From NCBI GenBank assembly GCA_020354085.1, contig CP070641.1, positions 1,674,134 through 1,682,364 on the forward strand: DNA of 8,231 bases. Reading direction: 5' to 3'. Shown here piece by piece: positions 1 through 6,990 of this stretch. How positions within the stretch are numbered: the first letter of the stretch is position 1; the number at the start of each line of letters is the position of its first letter. Under the pieces are notes generated by a model. It worked only from the letters and a program-made list of their open reading frames with translations. It had not been told where the DNA came from and did no database searches. The translations under genes and the position numbers were made by a program. This DNA is from Pseudomonadota bacterium. Its GTDB lineage: Bacteria > Pseudomonadota > Gammaproteobacteria > Acidiferrobacterales > Sulfurifustaceae.

Positions 1-18
1 AACGCGCCGCGGCGCGTT
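1..18. repeat. perfect 18-bp palindrome upstream of dctP
   Basis: The first 18 bases read AACGCGCCGCGGCGCGTT, which equals its own reverse complement. It ends 34 bases before the dctP start codon and 23 bases before its ribosome binding site. It could be an operator, or the base of a terminator hairpin of an upstream gene. No T-run follows it, which argues against a standard Rho-independent terminator on the + strand. The window begins exactly here, so a longer arm to the left cannot be excluded. The symmetry is certain; its function is not. Confidence 0.4.
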
Positions 19-40
19 CGCCACCACCCTAAAGACGAGG

Positions 41-47
41 AAGGAGG
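41..47 (+). promoter_or_regulatory. strong ribosome binding site of dctP
   Basis: AAGGAGG lies 5 nt before the ATG at 53 and is a near-perfect Shine-Dalgarno sequence. It is clearly stronger than the GGAG sites of the following genes, in keeping with the need for excess periplasmic binding protein over membrane subunits. It also fixes the dctP start. Confidence 0.85.
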
Positions 48-52
48 ACGTT

Positions 53-1033
53 ATGAAACTACGTTATCTGTTGGCAACAGCGGTGTTCGTGACAGCGGTC
101 GCAGCACCGCCATCGTTCGCCGCTCCCATTGAGCTCAAGTTCGGTCACGTTGGCGCCCCCGGTTCACTGTTCGCCGTCTCGGCAGAGGAATTCGCCAAGC
201 GCGCCAATGCCAAGCTCGGCGACAAGGCCAAGGTCGTGGTGTTCGGATCGAGTCAGCTCGGCAAAGACAAGGAATTGCTGCAAAAACTCAAACTCGGCAC
301 CGTCGACTTTGCATTGCCATCCACCGTGATGTCATCGGAGAGCGATCTGTTCGGGCTGTTCGAAATGCCCTACCTGGTCAAGGACCGTGCCCACATGATG
401 CGCATCGAGAAGGACATCTTCTGGTCCAAACTCGAGCCGGCGGTCGAGGCCAAGGGTCTGAAGGTCATCGCCGTGTGGGAGAACGGCTTCCGCCAGATCA
501 CCAACAACAAGCAGCCGATCAAGACGCCAGCCGACCTGAAAGGCATCAAGCTGCGCACGCCCAAGGGTGAGTGGCGCGTGAAGATGTTCCAGGCGTACGG
601 CGCCAATCCCTCGCCGATGGCCCTAAGCGAAGTTTTCACCGCGCTGCAGACCGGTGTCATGGACGGACAGGAAAATCCGCTGGTGCAGATCTACAGCCAG
701 AAGTTCCAAGAAGTGCAGAAATATCTGTCGCTGTCGGATCACGTGTACACGCCGGCCTATGTGACCGTCGGCACCAAGCGCTGGAACAGTTTGCCCGCCG
801 ACGTGCGCAAGATCCTGGAAGAGACCGCCAAGGAAACGCAGGGCTATGTCTACGATCAAGCCAAGAAGTTCGATGACGAACTGGTCGGCAAGATGAAGGC
901 CGCCGGCGTGCAGGTCAACGAGGTCGACAAGGCCGCCTTCGTCAACGCCAGCAAACCGATTTATGCCGAGTTTGGCAGCAAGGTAAAGGGCGGCAAGGAA
1001 CTGGTCGACAAGGCGCTGACCTTGGCCAAGTAA
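53..1033 (+). CDS. dctP: TRAP transporter periplasmic substrate-binding protein, DctP family
   Basis: This 326-residue protein is the extracytoplasmic solute receptor of a TRAP transporter, binding an organic acid in the periplasm and delivering it to the DctQ/DctM membrane subunits. A Sec signal peptide is evident: MKLR, a hydrophobic core to about residue 18, and a likely cleavage after SFA at residue 23. The family hallmarks are present: NGFRQITNN with Arg147, LKGIKLRTP with Arg168, PMALSEVFTALQTG at 188-201 and DGQENPL at 204-210. From memory of sialic-acid and C4-dicarboxylate receptors, the Arg in the LRTP motif salt-bridges the ligand carboxylate, so a carboxylate ligand is expected. 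Length is normal for the family. The start is supported by a strong AAGGAGG site. The gene is first in the operon and is followed by a large stem-loop before dctQ. The exact substrate cannot be inferred; the symbol denotes the family, not proven C4-dicarboxylate specificity. Confidence 0.93.
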   Translation: MKLRYLLATAVFVTAVAAPPSFAAPIELKFGHVGAPGSLFAVSAEEFAKRANAKLGDKAKVVVFGSSQLGKDKELLQKLKLGTVDFALPSTVMSSESDLFGLFEMPYLVKDRAHMMRIEKDIFWSKLEPAVEAKGLKVIAVWENGFRQITNNKQPIKTPADLKGIKLRTPKGEWRVKMFQAYGANPSPMALSEVFTALQTGVMDGQENPLVQIYSQKFQEVQKYLSLSDHVYTPAYVTVGTKRWNSLPADVRKILEETAKETQGYVYDQAKKFDDELVGKMKAAGVQVNEVDKAAFVNASKPIYAEFGSKVKGGKELVDKALTLAK

Positions 1034-1043
1034 GCGCTCTCCG

Positions 1044-1078
1044 GACGACCCGCCGCCGTGTTGCGGCGGCGAGTCGTC
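1044..1078 (+). promoter_or_regulatory. stem-loop in the dctP-dctQ gap
   Basis: Bases 1044-1058 pair with 1064-1078 across a 5-nt loop (TGTTG). The stem is 6 bp, one C-A mismatch (1050/1072), then 8 bp of pure GC. It begins 10 bases after the dctP stop. No T-run follows, so it is not a classical terminator. In binding-protein transport operons such hairpins typically protect the 3' end of the receptor mRNA or partly attenuate readthrough, giving more receptor than permease. That role is inferred here. The hairpin also overlaps the in-frame GTG at 1058, arguing against that codon as the dctQ start. Confidence 0.7.
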
Positions 1079-1099
1079 ACGAACACTTCGGAGTCTCCG

Positions 1100-1606
1100 A
1101 TGCCTACGCGCCTACACAAGGGCTTCGAGCGCCTGCTCGAATACATCGTCATCGCCTTGATGGTCATCATGACCGTCGAGGTACTGCTCGGCGTCACGTA
1201 CCGCAAGATCGGCATGTCGCTCAGCTGGTACGACGAGGTCGCCGAGGTCACGCTCGCCTGGCTCACCTATTACGGTTCGGCGCTCGCCGCACTGAAGGGC
1301 GCGCATATTGGCTTTCCCGGTTTGCTTGATGCCCTCAAGCCGAGATTGCGGCTACCGCTCGTGATCATAGGCGAGTTCTTCGTGTTCGCGTTCTTTGCCG
1401 CGCTCACCTGGACCGGGGTGCAAGTGCTCGATGTGCTTGCCACCGACACCTTGGTCAGTCTGCCGCAGGTCCCGGTCAGCCTCACCCAGTCGGTCATTCC
1501 GATCGGCGGTGCCTTGTTCATGCTGGCCGAGGCGGTGCGGCTGCCGGAGGTGCTGCGACGTGCCGCCGCACCCGGGCACCTGGCCGAACAGGCACCGGAG
1601 CTCTAG
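1100..1606 (+). CDS. dctQ: TRAP transporter small permease subunit, DctQ family
   Basis: This 168-residue membrane protein is the small subunit of the TRAP transporter and pairs with DctM. Four hydrophobic segments are visible at about residues 14-34, 46-66, 84-107 and 126-146, the usual DctQ topology. The stretch SWYDEVAEVTLAWLTYYGSA followed by KGAHIGF at 66-72 matches the conserved DctQ region (W-x-E-E, then K-x-x-H-I). The start is placed at ATG 1100 because GGAG (1090-1093) lies 6 nt upstream. An in-frame GTG at 1058 would add 14 polar residues, but it sits inside a stable stem-loop and has no evident ribosome binding site. The gene follows dctP by 66 nt and precedes dctM by 3 nt, so coupling with dctM is likely. 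Sequence conservation in this family is low; the assignment rests on topology, motifs and context. Confidence 0.9.
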   Translation: MPTRLHKGFERLLEYIVIALMVIMTVEVLLGVTYRKIGMSLSWYDEVAEVTLAWLTYYGSALAALKGAHIGFPGLLDALKPRLRLPLVIIGEFFVFAFFAALTWTGVQVLDVLATDTLVSLPQVPVSLTQSVIPIGGALFMLAEAVRLPEVLRRAAAPGHLAEQAPEL

Positions 1607-1609
1607 ACC

Positions 1610-2890
1610 ATGGCGCTGCTCATCATGTTCCTGGCGATGGCGGCCTTGGTCATGATCAACGTGCCAATCGCCATCGCGCTCGGCGTGGTCGGCATCGTTG
1701 CCATGGTGGCCGCGGGCGGAATCGATACGCTGGTCAATCTGCCGCTCATCATGTTCTCCGGCGCCACCAGTTTCCCGCTGCTCGCGATTCCGCTGTTCAT
1801 TCTGGCCGGCGCGATCATGAATTCGACCGGCATTTCGCGCCGCCTCATCGCCTTCGCTTCTGCACTGCTCGGCTTCGTGCGCGGTGGCTTGTCCATGGTC
1901 AACATCGGTGCCTCGATGTTCTTTGCCGAGATCTCCGGCTCGGCCGTGGCCGACGTCGCCGCCCTCGGCTCGATCTTGATCCCCGCGATGAAGAAGAAGG
2001 GTTACCCCGCTGCCTTTTCCGCGGCGGTCACCTCGTCGTCGGCGTCGCTCGCGATCATCATTCCGCCGTCGATCCCGATGATCCTGTACGCCGCGATGTC
2101 CGACTCGTCAGTCGTGCAGTTGTTCGTGGCCGGCATCGTACCGGGCATCATCGGTGGCGTGGCCATGATGGCGCTCGCCTACTGGTTCGCCGTGCGCTAC
2201 CACTACCCGGTGGAAGAGGTGTTCCAGCTCAAGCGCCTGTGGTCGACGTTCAAGGACGCCGGATTGGCATTCCTTCTGCCCTTCATCATTCTCGGCGGCA
2301 TCTTTGGCGGCCTTGTGACCGCGACGGAAGGCGCCGGGCTGGCAGTGCTCGCGGCTATGGTGATTGGCCTGATCTATCGCGAGCTCGATTGGCAGCATCT
2401 CAAGAAGGCAATCATCGACGGCGGCATTCAGACCGCCGTCGTGATGCTGCTGGTAGCCGCCTCCGCCTTGCTCGGCACTTATCTGACCGAGGCCCAAGTT
2501 CCGCAGGACCTGGCGCGCGCCATTAGCACTTGGACCAACGATCCGATTGTAGTGCTGGCCCTGCTCAACGTGTTCTTCCTTGCGATCGGTTTGTTCCTGC
2601 ACTCGGCCGCCGCCATTATTCTGGTGGTGCCGATCGTGATGCCGCTGATCAACACCGTCGGCATCGATCCGGTGCATTTCGGCGTCATCGTCACTCTGAA
2701 CTTGGCCATCGGCCAGCAGACGCCGCCCGTGGCCAGCGTGTTGATCACTGCCTGCTCCATCGCCAAGACGGACATCTGGTCGGTCTCGAAGATCAATATC
2801 TATTTCATCGCAGTACTATTGTCGGTGTTACTGCTCGTCACCTACGTGCCGATCGTGCCGATGGGATTGGTCGAGCTGTTCTATCGTTAG
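1610..2890 (+). CDS. dctM: TRAP transporter large permease subunit, DctM family
   Basis: This 426-residue, very hydrophobic protein is the ion-coupled transport subunit of the TRAP system and belongs to the ion transporter (IT) superfamily. Family signatures are clear: GISRRLIAFASALLGFVRGG at 74-93, FAEISGSAVADVAALG at 105-120, SSASLAIIIPPSIPMILYA at 143-161, and GVIVTLNLAIGQQTPP at 358-373. The last is the second half of the inverted repeat that forms the substrate and sodium sites in known TRAP structures. Length is that of the family and the frame is intact, so the transporter should be functional. The ATG at 1610 has GGAG at 1597-1600, 9 nt upstream, inside the end of dctQ. The stop is followed after 15 nt by the crotonase gene, tying transport to CoA-thioester metabolism. 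Confidence 0.95.
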   Translation: MALLIMFLAMAALVMINVPIAIALGVVGIVAMVAAGGIDTLVNLPLIMFSGATSFPLLAIPLFILAGAIMNSTGISRRLIAFASALLGFVRGGLSMVNIGASMFFAEISGSAVADVAALGSILIPAMKKKGYPAAFSAAVTSSSASLAIIIPPSIPMILYAAMSDSSVVQLFVAGIVPGIIGGVAMMALAYWFAVRYHYPVEEVFQLKRLWSTFKDAGLAFLLPFIILGGIFGGLVTATEGAGLAVLAAMVIGLIYRELDWQHLKKAIIDGGIQTAVVMLLVAASALLGTYLTEAQVPQDLARAISTWTNDPIVVLALLNVFFLAIGLFLHSAAAIILVVPIVMPLINTVGIDPVHFGVIVTLNLAIGQQTPPVASVLITACSIAKTDIWSVSKINIYFIAVLLSVLLLVTYVPIVPMGLVELFYR

Positions 2891-2905
2891 CTACCGGAGT
2901 AACCC

Positions 2906-3688
2906 ATGTCATCCGATGTGATACTGGTCGAACGCGACGGCGATATCGCGACCGTTACGCTCAATCGGCCGGAAAAACTCAACGCCCTCACCAAACCCAT
3001 GTGGCAACGCATTGGCGAGGTCATGCGCGAGCTTTCCGCCGAAGACGCCCTGCGCTGTGTGGTCATTCGCGGCGCAGGTGACAAGGCCTTCGCGCCAGGC
3101 AACGACATCTCTGAATTCGAATCGGAACGCGCCAACGCGGAGCAGGCACGCGCCTACGGCAAGATCCACCTGCCGTCGCTGGCCGCGATACAACAATCTC
3201 GCCACCCTACCGTGGCGCTCATTCAGGGCATCTGCGTGGGTGGGGGACTGGAGATCGCCTGCGCCTGCGACTTGCGCATCTGCGGTAGCTCAAGCCGCTT
3301 TGGCATTCCTATCGCGCGTCTCGGATTGGCCGCGGGCTACGAAGAGCTCGGCGGCCTGCTGGCGGTCGCTGGGCGCGCGGTGACGCTGGAGCTTCTGCTC
3401 GAGGGGCGCGTGTTCAGCGCCGAGGAGGCGCTGCGCAAGAACCTAGTCACGCGCGTTGTCGCGGATGACCAGGTCGAAACGGAAGCCTATGCCACGGCAC
3501 GGCGCATCGCCGATGGTGCGCCGCTTGTCGCGCGTTGGCACAAACGGTTCATCAACCGACTCGCTGATTTGAAACCGCTCAGCGCCGAAGAGCTCGATGA
3601 GCCGTACTTGGCCTACGACACCGAGGATTTCAAGGCCGGCTATCGCGCCTTTCTGAACAAGGCCAAACCGGACTTCCAGGGCCGCTAG
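2906..3688 (+). CDS. enoyl-CoA hydratase/isomerase family (crotonase-fold) protein
   Basis: This 260-residue cytoplasmic protein has the crotonase fold and should act on an acyl-CoA thioester. The N-terminal strand and helix (TVTLNRPEKLNAL, about 16-28) are typical. The first oxyanion-hole region is KAFAPGNDISEF at 60-71 and the second is GGGLEIACACDLRI at 112-125, with Gly113 the likely second oxyanion donor. By alignment from memory with rat mitochondrial crotonase, Glu116 corresponds to catalytic Glu144, but the partner Glu164 is Ile136 (in FGIPIARLG). A simple hydratase assignment is therefore uncertain; isomerase, racemase, decarboxylase or hydrolase activity is possible, as is hydration with one glutamate. 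GGAG at 2896-2899 supports the start with 6-nt spacing. It lies 15 nt after dctM and 2 nt before the CoA-transferase gene, so co-transcription and a shared pathway are likely. Confidence 0.9.
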   Translation: MSSDVILVERDGDIATVTLNRPEKLNALTKPMWQRIGEVMRELSAEDALRCVVIRGAGDKAFAPGNDISEFESERANAEQARAYGKIHLPSLAAIQQSRHPTVALIQGICVGGGLEIACACDLRICGSSSRFGIPIARLGLAAGYEELGGLLAVAGRAVTLELLLEGRVFSAEEALRKNLVTRVVADDQVETEAYATARRIADGAPLVARWHKRFINRLADLKPLSAEELDEPYLAYDTEDFKAGYRAFLNKAKPDFQGR

Positions 3689-3690
3689 TT

Positions 3691-4899
3691 ATGAGCATTC
3701 CCTCCGGTCCGCTTGCTGGTCTCAAGGTCTTGGAGCTGTCCCACATCATGGCCGGCCCGGTGTGCGGACTGATGTTGGCCGACATGGGTGCCGACGTCAT
3801 CAAGATCGAGAAATACCCCGACGGCGATGACTCGCGCCGCATGGTACCGCCCAAAATCGATGAGGAGTCGGCGGCGTTCATGATCCTCAATCGCAACAAG
3901 CGCGGCACCTCGATCAACTTAAAAAACGGGGACGGCAAGGCGATCTTTCGCAAGATGATCGCCAGCGCCGATGCCGTGATCGAGAACTTCCGTCCCGGCA
4001 CCATGGAGCGCTTAGGTCTTGGCTACGAGGCGCTACGCGAAATCAATCCCGGGCTCATCTACTGCCAGATCACGGGCTTCGGCAGCACCGGTCCCTACGC
4101 CGATCGCGCCGGCTTTGATCTCATTGCGCAAGGCATGAGCGGCATCATGAGTCTCACCGGGGAAGGCCCGGGACGGCCGCCGGTGAAAGCCGGCGTGCCG
4201 CTCGGCGACATTACCGCCGGCATCATCGGCGCCATGGGTATCCTCGCCGCCCATGTAAACCGTCTCAAGACTGGGCGCGGACAACGGGTCGACACCTCCT
4301 TGCTGGAGGCGAGCATCGTCCACACTGCCTGGGCCGCCGCCATCTACTTCGCCACCGGCATTTCCCAGGGGCCGCTTGGCAGCGCGCACCCGTTGAGTGC
4401 GCCGTACCAGGCCATCGAGACCGCCGACGGCTGGATCAATGTTGGCGCCGCCAACCAAGCGAATTGGTTGCGGCTAGTAGAGGTGATCGAGATGCCCGAA
4501 CTCGGCAAAGACGCCCGCTTTCATGACAACGCCGCGCGCATGCAGAACTTGCCGGCGCTCGTGGGATTACTCACCACGCGCTTCCGCACCCGCACCACCG
4601 CGGATTGGCTCGCGCGCCTGGAGAGCGCGGGCGTACCGGCAGGCCCGGTGCTGTCCATGGCCGAGATGTTGCGCGATCCACAAGTCCAGGAACGCAAGAT
4701 GGTGGTCGAGGTCGAGCACCGGCGCGTCGGACGCACGCGTGCCCTGGGCACACCGGTCAAGTTCTCCGACACGCCGACATCCGTGCGGCGCGCGGCACCA
4801 ATACTCGGCGAGCACACGCGCGAGATACTGCGCGAGTATGGATATACGGATGTGCAGATCGACGCCTTTGCCGCCAACGCAATCGTGGTTGTCAGTTAG
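3691..4899 (+). CDS. family III CoA-transferase (CaiB/BaiF type)
   Basis: This 402-residue cytoplasmic enzyme belongs to the family III CoA-transferases, which move CoA between carboxylic acids through an aspartyl-CoA thioester. The N-terminal nucleotide-binding region GLKVLELSHIMAGPVCGLML and GADVIKIEK (about 10-41) is typical, as are RNKRGTSINLK (68-78), VIENFRPGTMERLGLGY (96-112) and DRAGFDLIAQGMSGIM (138-153). The likely catalytic residue is Asp173 in GVPLGDITAG, equivalent to Asp169 of formyl-CoA transferase. The glycine-rich GGGGQ loop of true formyl-CoA:oxalate transferases is not seen, so that specific activity is not supported. The start ATG follows the crotonase stop by 2 nt; the ribosome site is weak (AGGG at 3678-3681), suggesting translational coupling. 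The domain order and length are normal. Substrates may include carnitine-like, aryl or dicarboxylic acids; the sequence does not decide. Confidence 0.92.
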   Translation: MSIPSGPLAGLKVLELSHIMAGPVCGLMLADMGADVIKIEKYPDGDDSRRMVPPKIDEESAAFMILNRNKRGTSINLKNGDGKAIFRKMIASADAVIENFRPGTMERLGLGYEALREINPGLIYCQITGFGSTGPYADRAGFDLIAQGMSGIMSLTGEGPGRPPVKAGVPLGDITAGIIGAMGILAAHVNRLKTGRGQRVDTSLLEASIVHTAWAAAIYFATGISQGPLGSAHPLSAPYQAIETADGWINVGAANQANWLRLVEVIEMPELGKDARFHDNAARMQNLPALVGLLTTRFRTRTTADWLARLESAGVPAGPVLSMAEMLRDPQVQERKMVVEVEHRRVGRTRALGTPVKFSDTPTSVRRAAPILGEHTREILREYGYTDVQIDAFAANAIVVVS

Positions 4900-4988
4900 T
4901 CTTAGCTCGGAGTCGATTAACAAGAGGCAACCCAAGCGGTAACATGCGGTTGTCACGCGATCCGCGATTTTCACCAGGTAAAACCTAT

Positions 4989-6518
4989 ATGTCCCAAGCC
5001 AATACCCTGCACGCCCTGCTCGCCAGCGGCGCCGACAACGACATCGCATTGGGCGCACCGGATCGGCCGGCGCTTACCTACAAACAACTGCGCGCTCATA
5101 CCGAGAGCACGATCGCCAAACTGAACGCGTTGGGCGTCGGGCGTCAGGATCGCGTGGCGCTGGTGCTGGCGAACGGACCGGAGATGGCGAGCGCCTTCAT
5201 CGCGGTTGCCTCGGGCGCCACCGCCGCGCCGCTCAACCCTGCCTACCGCGCGGATGAATTCGAGTTCTATCTTTCCGACCTCAAGGCCAAGGCGATTTTG
5301 GTCGAACAAGACAGCACCTCGCCGGCGGTCGCGGTCGCCGAAAAACTCAAGGTGCAGGTGATCGAGGTACGTGTGCCGGACGGCAGTCCCGCCGGAACCT
5401 TTGAGCTTATGGCGCGCGGTGCTGGCGGCCCGCCGGCAACCAACACCGGCTATGCACAAGCCGACGATTGCGCGCTGATCCTGCATACTTCCGGAACCAC
5501 CTCGCGCCCCAAGATCGTGCCGTTGTCGCAGCGCAACCTGTGTGCTTCGGCGCTCGCGATCGTGAAGACGCTGTCGCTCAGTGCGCGCGATTGTGAGCTG
5601 CAGATCATGCCGCTCTTTCACATCCACGGGCTCATGGCGGGACTCTTAGCGCCGCTCGCCGCCGGCGGGCGTGTATTCTGCACGCCGGGGTTCAACGCGC
5701 TTAAATTTTTCGCGTGGATGGAAGAGGCCAAGCCCACCTGGTACACGGCGGTGCCCACCATGCACCAGTCGATCGTGACGCGCGCGGCGCGCAACCGCGA
5801 GATCATCGCCGCCCATCCGCTGCGCTTCGTGCGCTCATCGTCATCGTCGATGCCACCGCAGGTGATTCGCGAGCTCGAAGAAGTGTTCAATGCACCAGTC
5901 ATCGAGTCTTATGGTATGACCGAGGCCAGCCACCAGATGGCCAGCAACCCCTTGCCGCCGCGCGCGCGCAAGCCCGGCACGGTGGGCATTGCCGCCGGCC
6001 CTGAGGTCGCGATCATGGACGAGAGCGGCAAGCTACTCGGGTCCGACACGACAGGCGAGATCGTAATCCGTGGCCCCAACGTGACCGCCGGTTACGAGAA
6101 CAACCCGAAGGCCAACGCCGAGAACTTCACCAACGGTTGGTTTCGCACGGGCGACCAGGGAATCATGGACGCGGAGGGTTATCTCACGATCACCGGTCGG
6201 CTCAAAGAGATCATCAATCGCGGGGGCGAGAAGATCTCGCCGCGCGAGGTCGACGAGGTGTTGATGGACCACCCGGCGGTGCAGCAGGTCGTGACGTTTG
6301 CTATGCCGCACGACAAGCTCGGCGAGGAGGTAGCGGCCGCGGTGGTATTGCGCGAAGGCGCGCAGGCCAATGAAAAGGAAATCCGCGATTTCTGCGCGCA
6401 GCGCCTGGCCGACTTCAAGGTCCCGCGCAAGATCCTCATTCTGCCCGAGATCCCCAAGGGCGCGACCGGCAAGCTGCAGCGCATCGGGCTCGCCCAAAAG
6501 CTCGGACTCGCGGGCTAA
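4989..6518 (+). CDS. AMP-forming acyl-CoA synthetase, AAE3/Pcs60-like
   Basis: This 509-residue enzyme of the ANL superfamily activates a carboxylic acid to its CoA thioester with ATP via an acyl-adenylate. Motifs in order: phosphate loop HTSGTTSRPK (166-175), MPLFHIHGLMAGLLAPLAAGG (207-227), TWYTAVPTMHQ (250-260), ESYGMTEASHQMASNPLP (306-323), GWFRTGD (383-389), hinge GRLKEIINRGGEKISP (403-418) and C-terminal catalytic Lys495 in KGATGKLQR. Ser172 in the phosphate loop and the MTEASHQM-NPLP and PNVTAGYENNP patterns are, from memory, features shared with plant AAE3 and yeast Pcs60, which are oxalyl-CoA synthetases. That is a hint about small-acid specificity, not proof. The frame is open far upstream (to 4605, across the CoA-transferase 3' end), but ATG 4989 begins a normal N-terminus; AGG at 4976-4978 is a modest ribosome site. 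ATG 4944 would add 15 residues and is the alternative. The 89-nt gap to the previous gene is the largest in the operon. Confidence 0.92.
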   Translation: MSQANTLHALLASGADNDIALGAPDRPALTYKQLRAHTESTIAKLNALGVGRQDRVALVLANGPEMASAFIAVASGATAAPLNPAYRADEFEFYLSDLKAKAILVEQDSTSPAVAVAEKLKVQVIEVRVPDGSPAGTFELMARGAGGPPATNTGYAQADDCALILHTSGTTSRPKIVPLSQRNLCASALAIVKTLSLSARDCELQIMPLFHIHGLMAGLLAPLAAGGRVFCTPGFNALKFFAWMEEAKPTWYTAVPTMHQSIVTRAARNREIIAAHPLRFVRSSSSSMPPQVIRELEEVFNAPVIESYGMTEASHQMASNPLPPRARKPGTVGIAAGPEVAIMDESGKLLGSDTTGEIVIRGPNVTAGYENNPKANAENFTNGWFRTGDQGIMDAEGYLTITGRLKEIINRGGEKISPREVDEVLMDHPAVQQVVTFAMPHDKLGEEVAAAVVLREGAQANEKEIRDFCAQRLADFKVPRKILILPEIPKGATGKLQRIGLAQKLGLAG

Positions 6519-6536
6519 GGCGCGCACGCTGGCAAG

Positions 6537-6562
6537 CCGGCCCACGAGACGGCGTGGGTCGG
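6537..6562 (+). terminator. possible terminator hairpin after the ligase gene
   Basis: Bases 6537-6546 pair with 6553-6562 around a 6-nt loop (AGACGG). The 10-bp stem is GC-rich with one G-T pair. It starts 18 nt after the ligase stop and is the most stable hairpin I found there, as expected for the operon end. The downstream sequence has only ATTTC rather than a true T-run, so it may be a weak or Rho-assisted terminator, or an mRNA 3'-end stabiliser. Confidence 0.45.
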
Positions 6563-6815
6563 GACTCGCATTTCGCTTGATATCGCCGAATCCGACCCCA
6601 AAAGCGCTCTATGTCAGAGGGCCTTGTACGCAGCATTAGCCGACAAACGGCCAACGTGTGTACGAGCGCTGGTTATACTTGCTGACAGAGCAGTCGTATG
6701 CGCTGTCCTCTTACCCCTAGCGGACGGGCGGTCATCTCGGCTGTGATCCGGCCCCACCTGGCGACGGATGATTTCAATGCCCGGCGCGGGCCTAACTAAA
6801 CAAACGGTAGAGACT

Positions 6816-6989
6816 ATGTTGATTCGGTTCGTTGATTTCGTTTTCCTGCTCGGCCAGTACGCGAGCGTGGCGGCGCTGCTGTACGGCGCGTGGCTCACAC
6901 ATGGCGAAGGTCTGTGCCAGGTACTGTCCAGCAGCCTGGGGACCACGGGCTCCTGCCGCGCGCACCTTCGCCTGGCACGCGCTGCCTGA
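6816..6989 (+). CDS. doubtful small ORF, possible single-span membrane protein
   Basis: I do not recognise this ORF. It would encode 57 residues from ATG 6816. The first half (MLIRFVDFVFLLGQYASVAALLYGAWLT region, about residues 2-27) is hydrophobic enough for one membrane segment; the second half is Ser/Gly- and Arg/Ala-rich with Cys at about 34 and 48. The ribosome site is weak (GGTAGAG just upstream), and an in-frame ATG at 6768 would add 16 residues. The tail after residue 35 looks like translated non-coding GC-rich DNA. It stands alone between two converging genes. It could be a real small membrane protein, the remnant of a longer gene, or chance. Confidence 0.22.
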   Translation: MLIRFVDFVFLLGQYASVAALLYGAWLTHGEGLCQVLSSSLGTTGSCRAHLRLARAA

Positions 6990-6990
6990 T

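Noticed and set aside
1058..1099. GTG start for dctQ giving 14 extra residues.
   Set aside because: The codon lies inside a stable stem-loop without a ribosome site, while ATG 1100 has GGAG at good spacing and starts a typical DctQ N-terminus.
2108..2677. 189-codon ORF on the - strand inside dctM.
   Set aside because: It is His/Gln/Gly-rich, has no recognisable motif, and mirrors the codons of the clearly real dctM; a GC-rich antisense shadow.
4950..4955. TTGTCA as a -35 element of an internal promoter before the ligase gene.
   Set aside because: No -10-like hexamer occurs 16-18 nt downstream; the 89-nt gap may still hold a promoter but I cannot support one.
4605..4988. The ligase reading frame is open upstream through the end of the CoA-transferase gene, suggesting a longer N-terminal extension or fusion.
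   Set aside because: This segment is the off-frame reading of the CoA-transferase 3' end plus the gap; it is Arg/Gly/Ala-rich with no domain character, and a normal ligase N-terminus begins at ATG 4989.
6674..6679. TATACT as a -10 promoter element in the convergent gap.
   Set aside because: No acceptable -35 hexamer lies 16-18 nt upstream, the extended TG is off by one base, and no convincing gene follows closely.
6779..6791. GC hairpin GCCCG-GCG-CGGGC as a terminator.
   Set aside because: The stem is only 5 bp, there is no T-run on either strand, and it is far from both gene ends.
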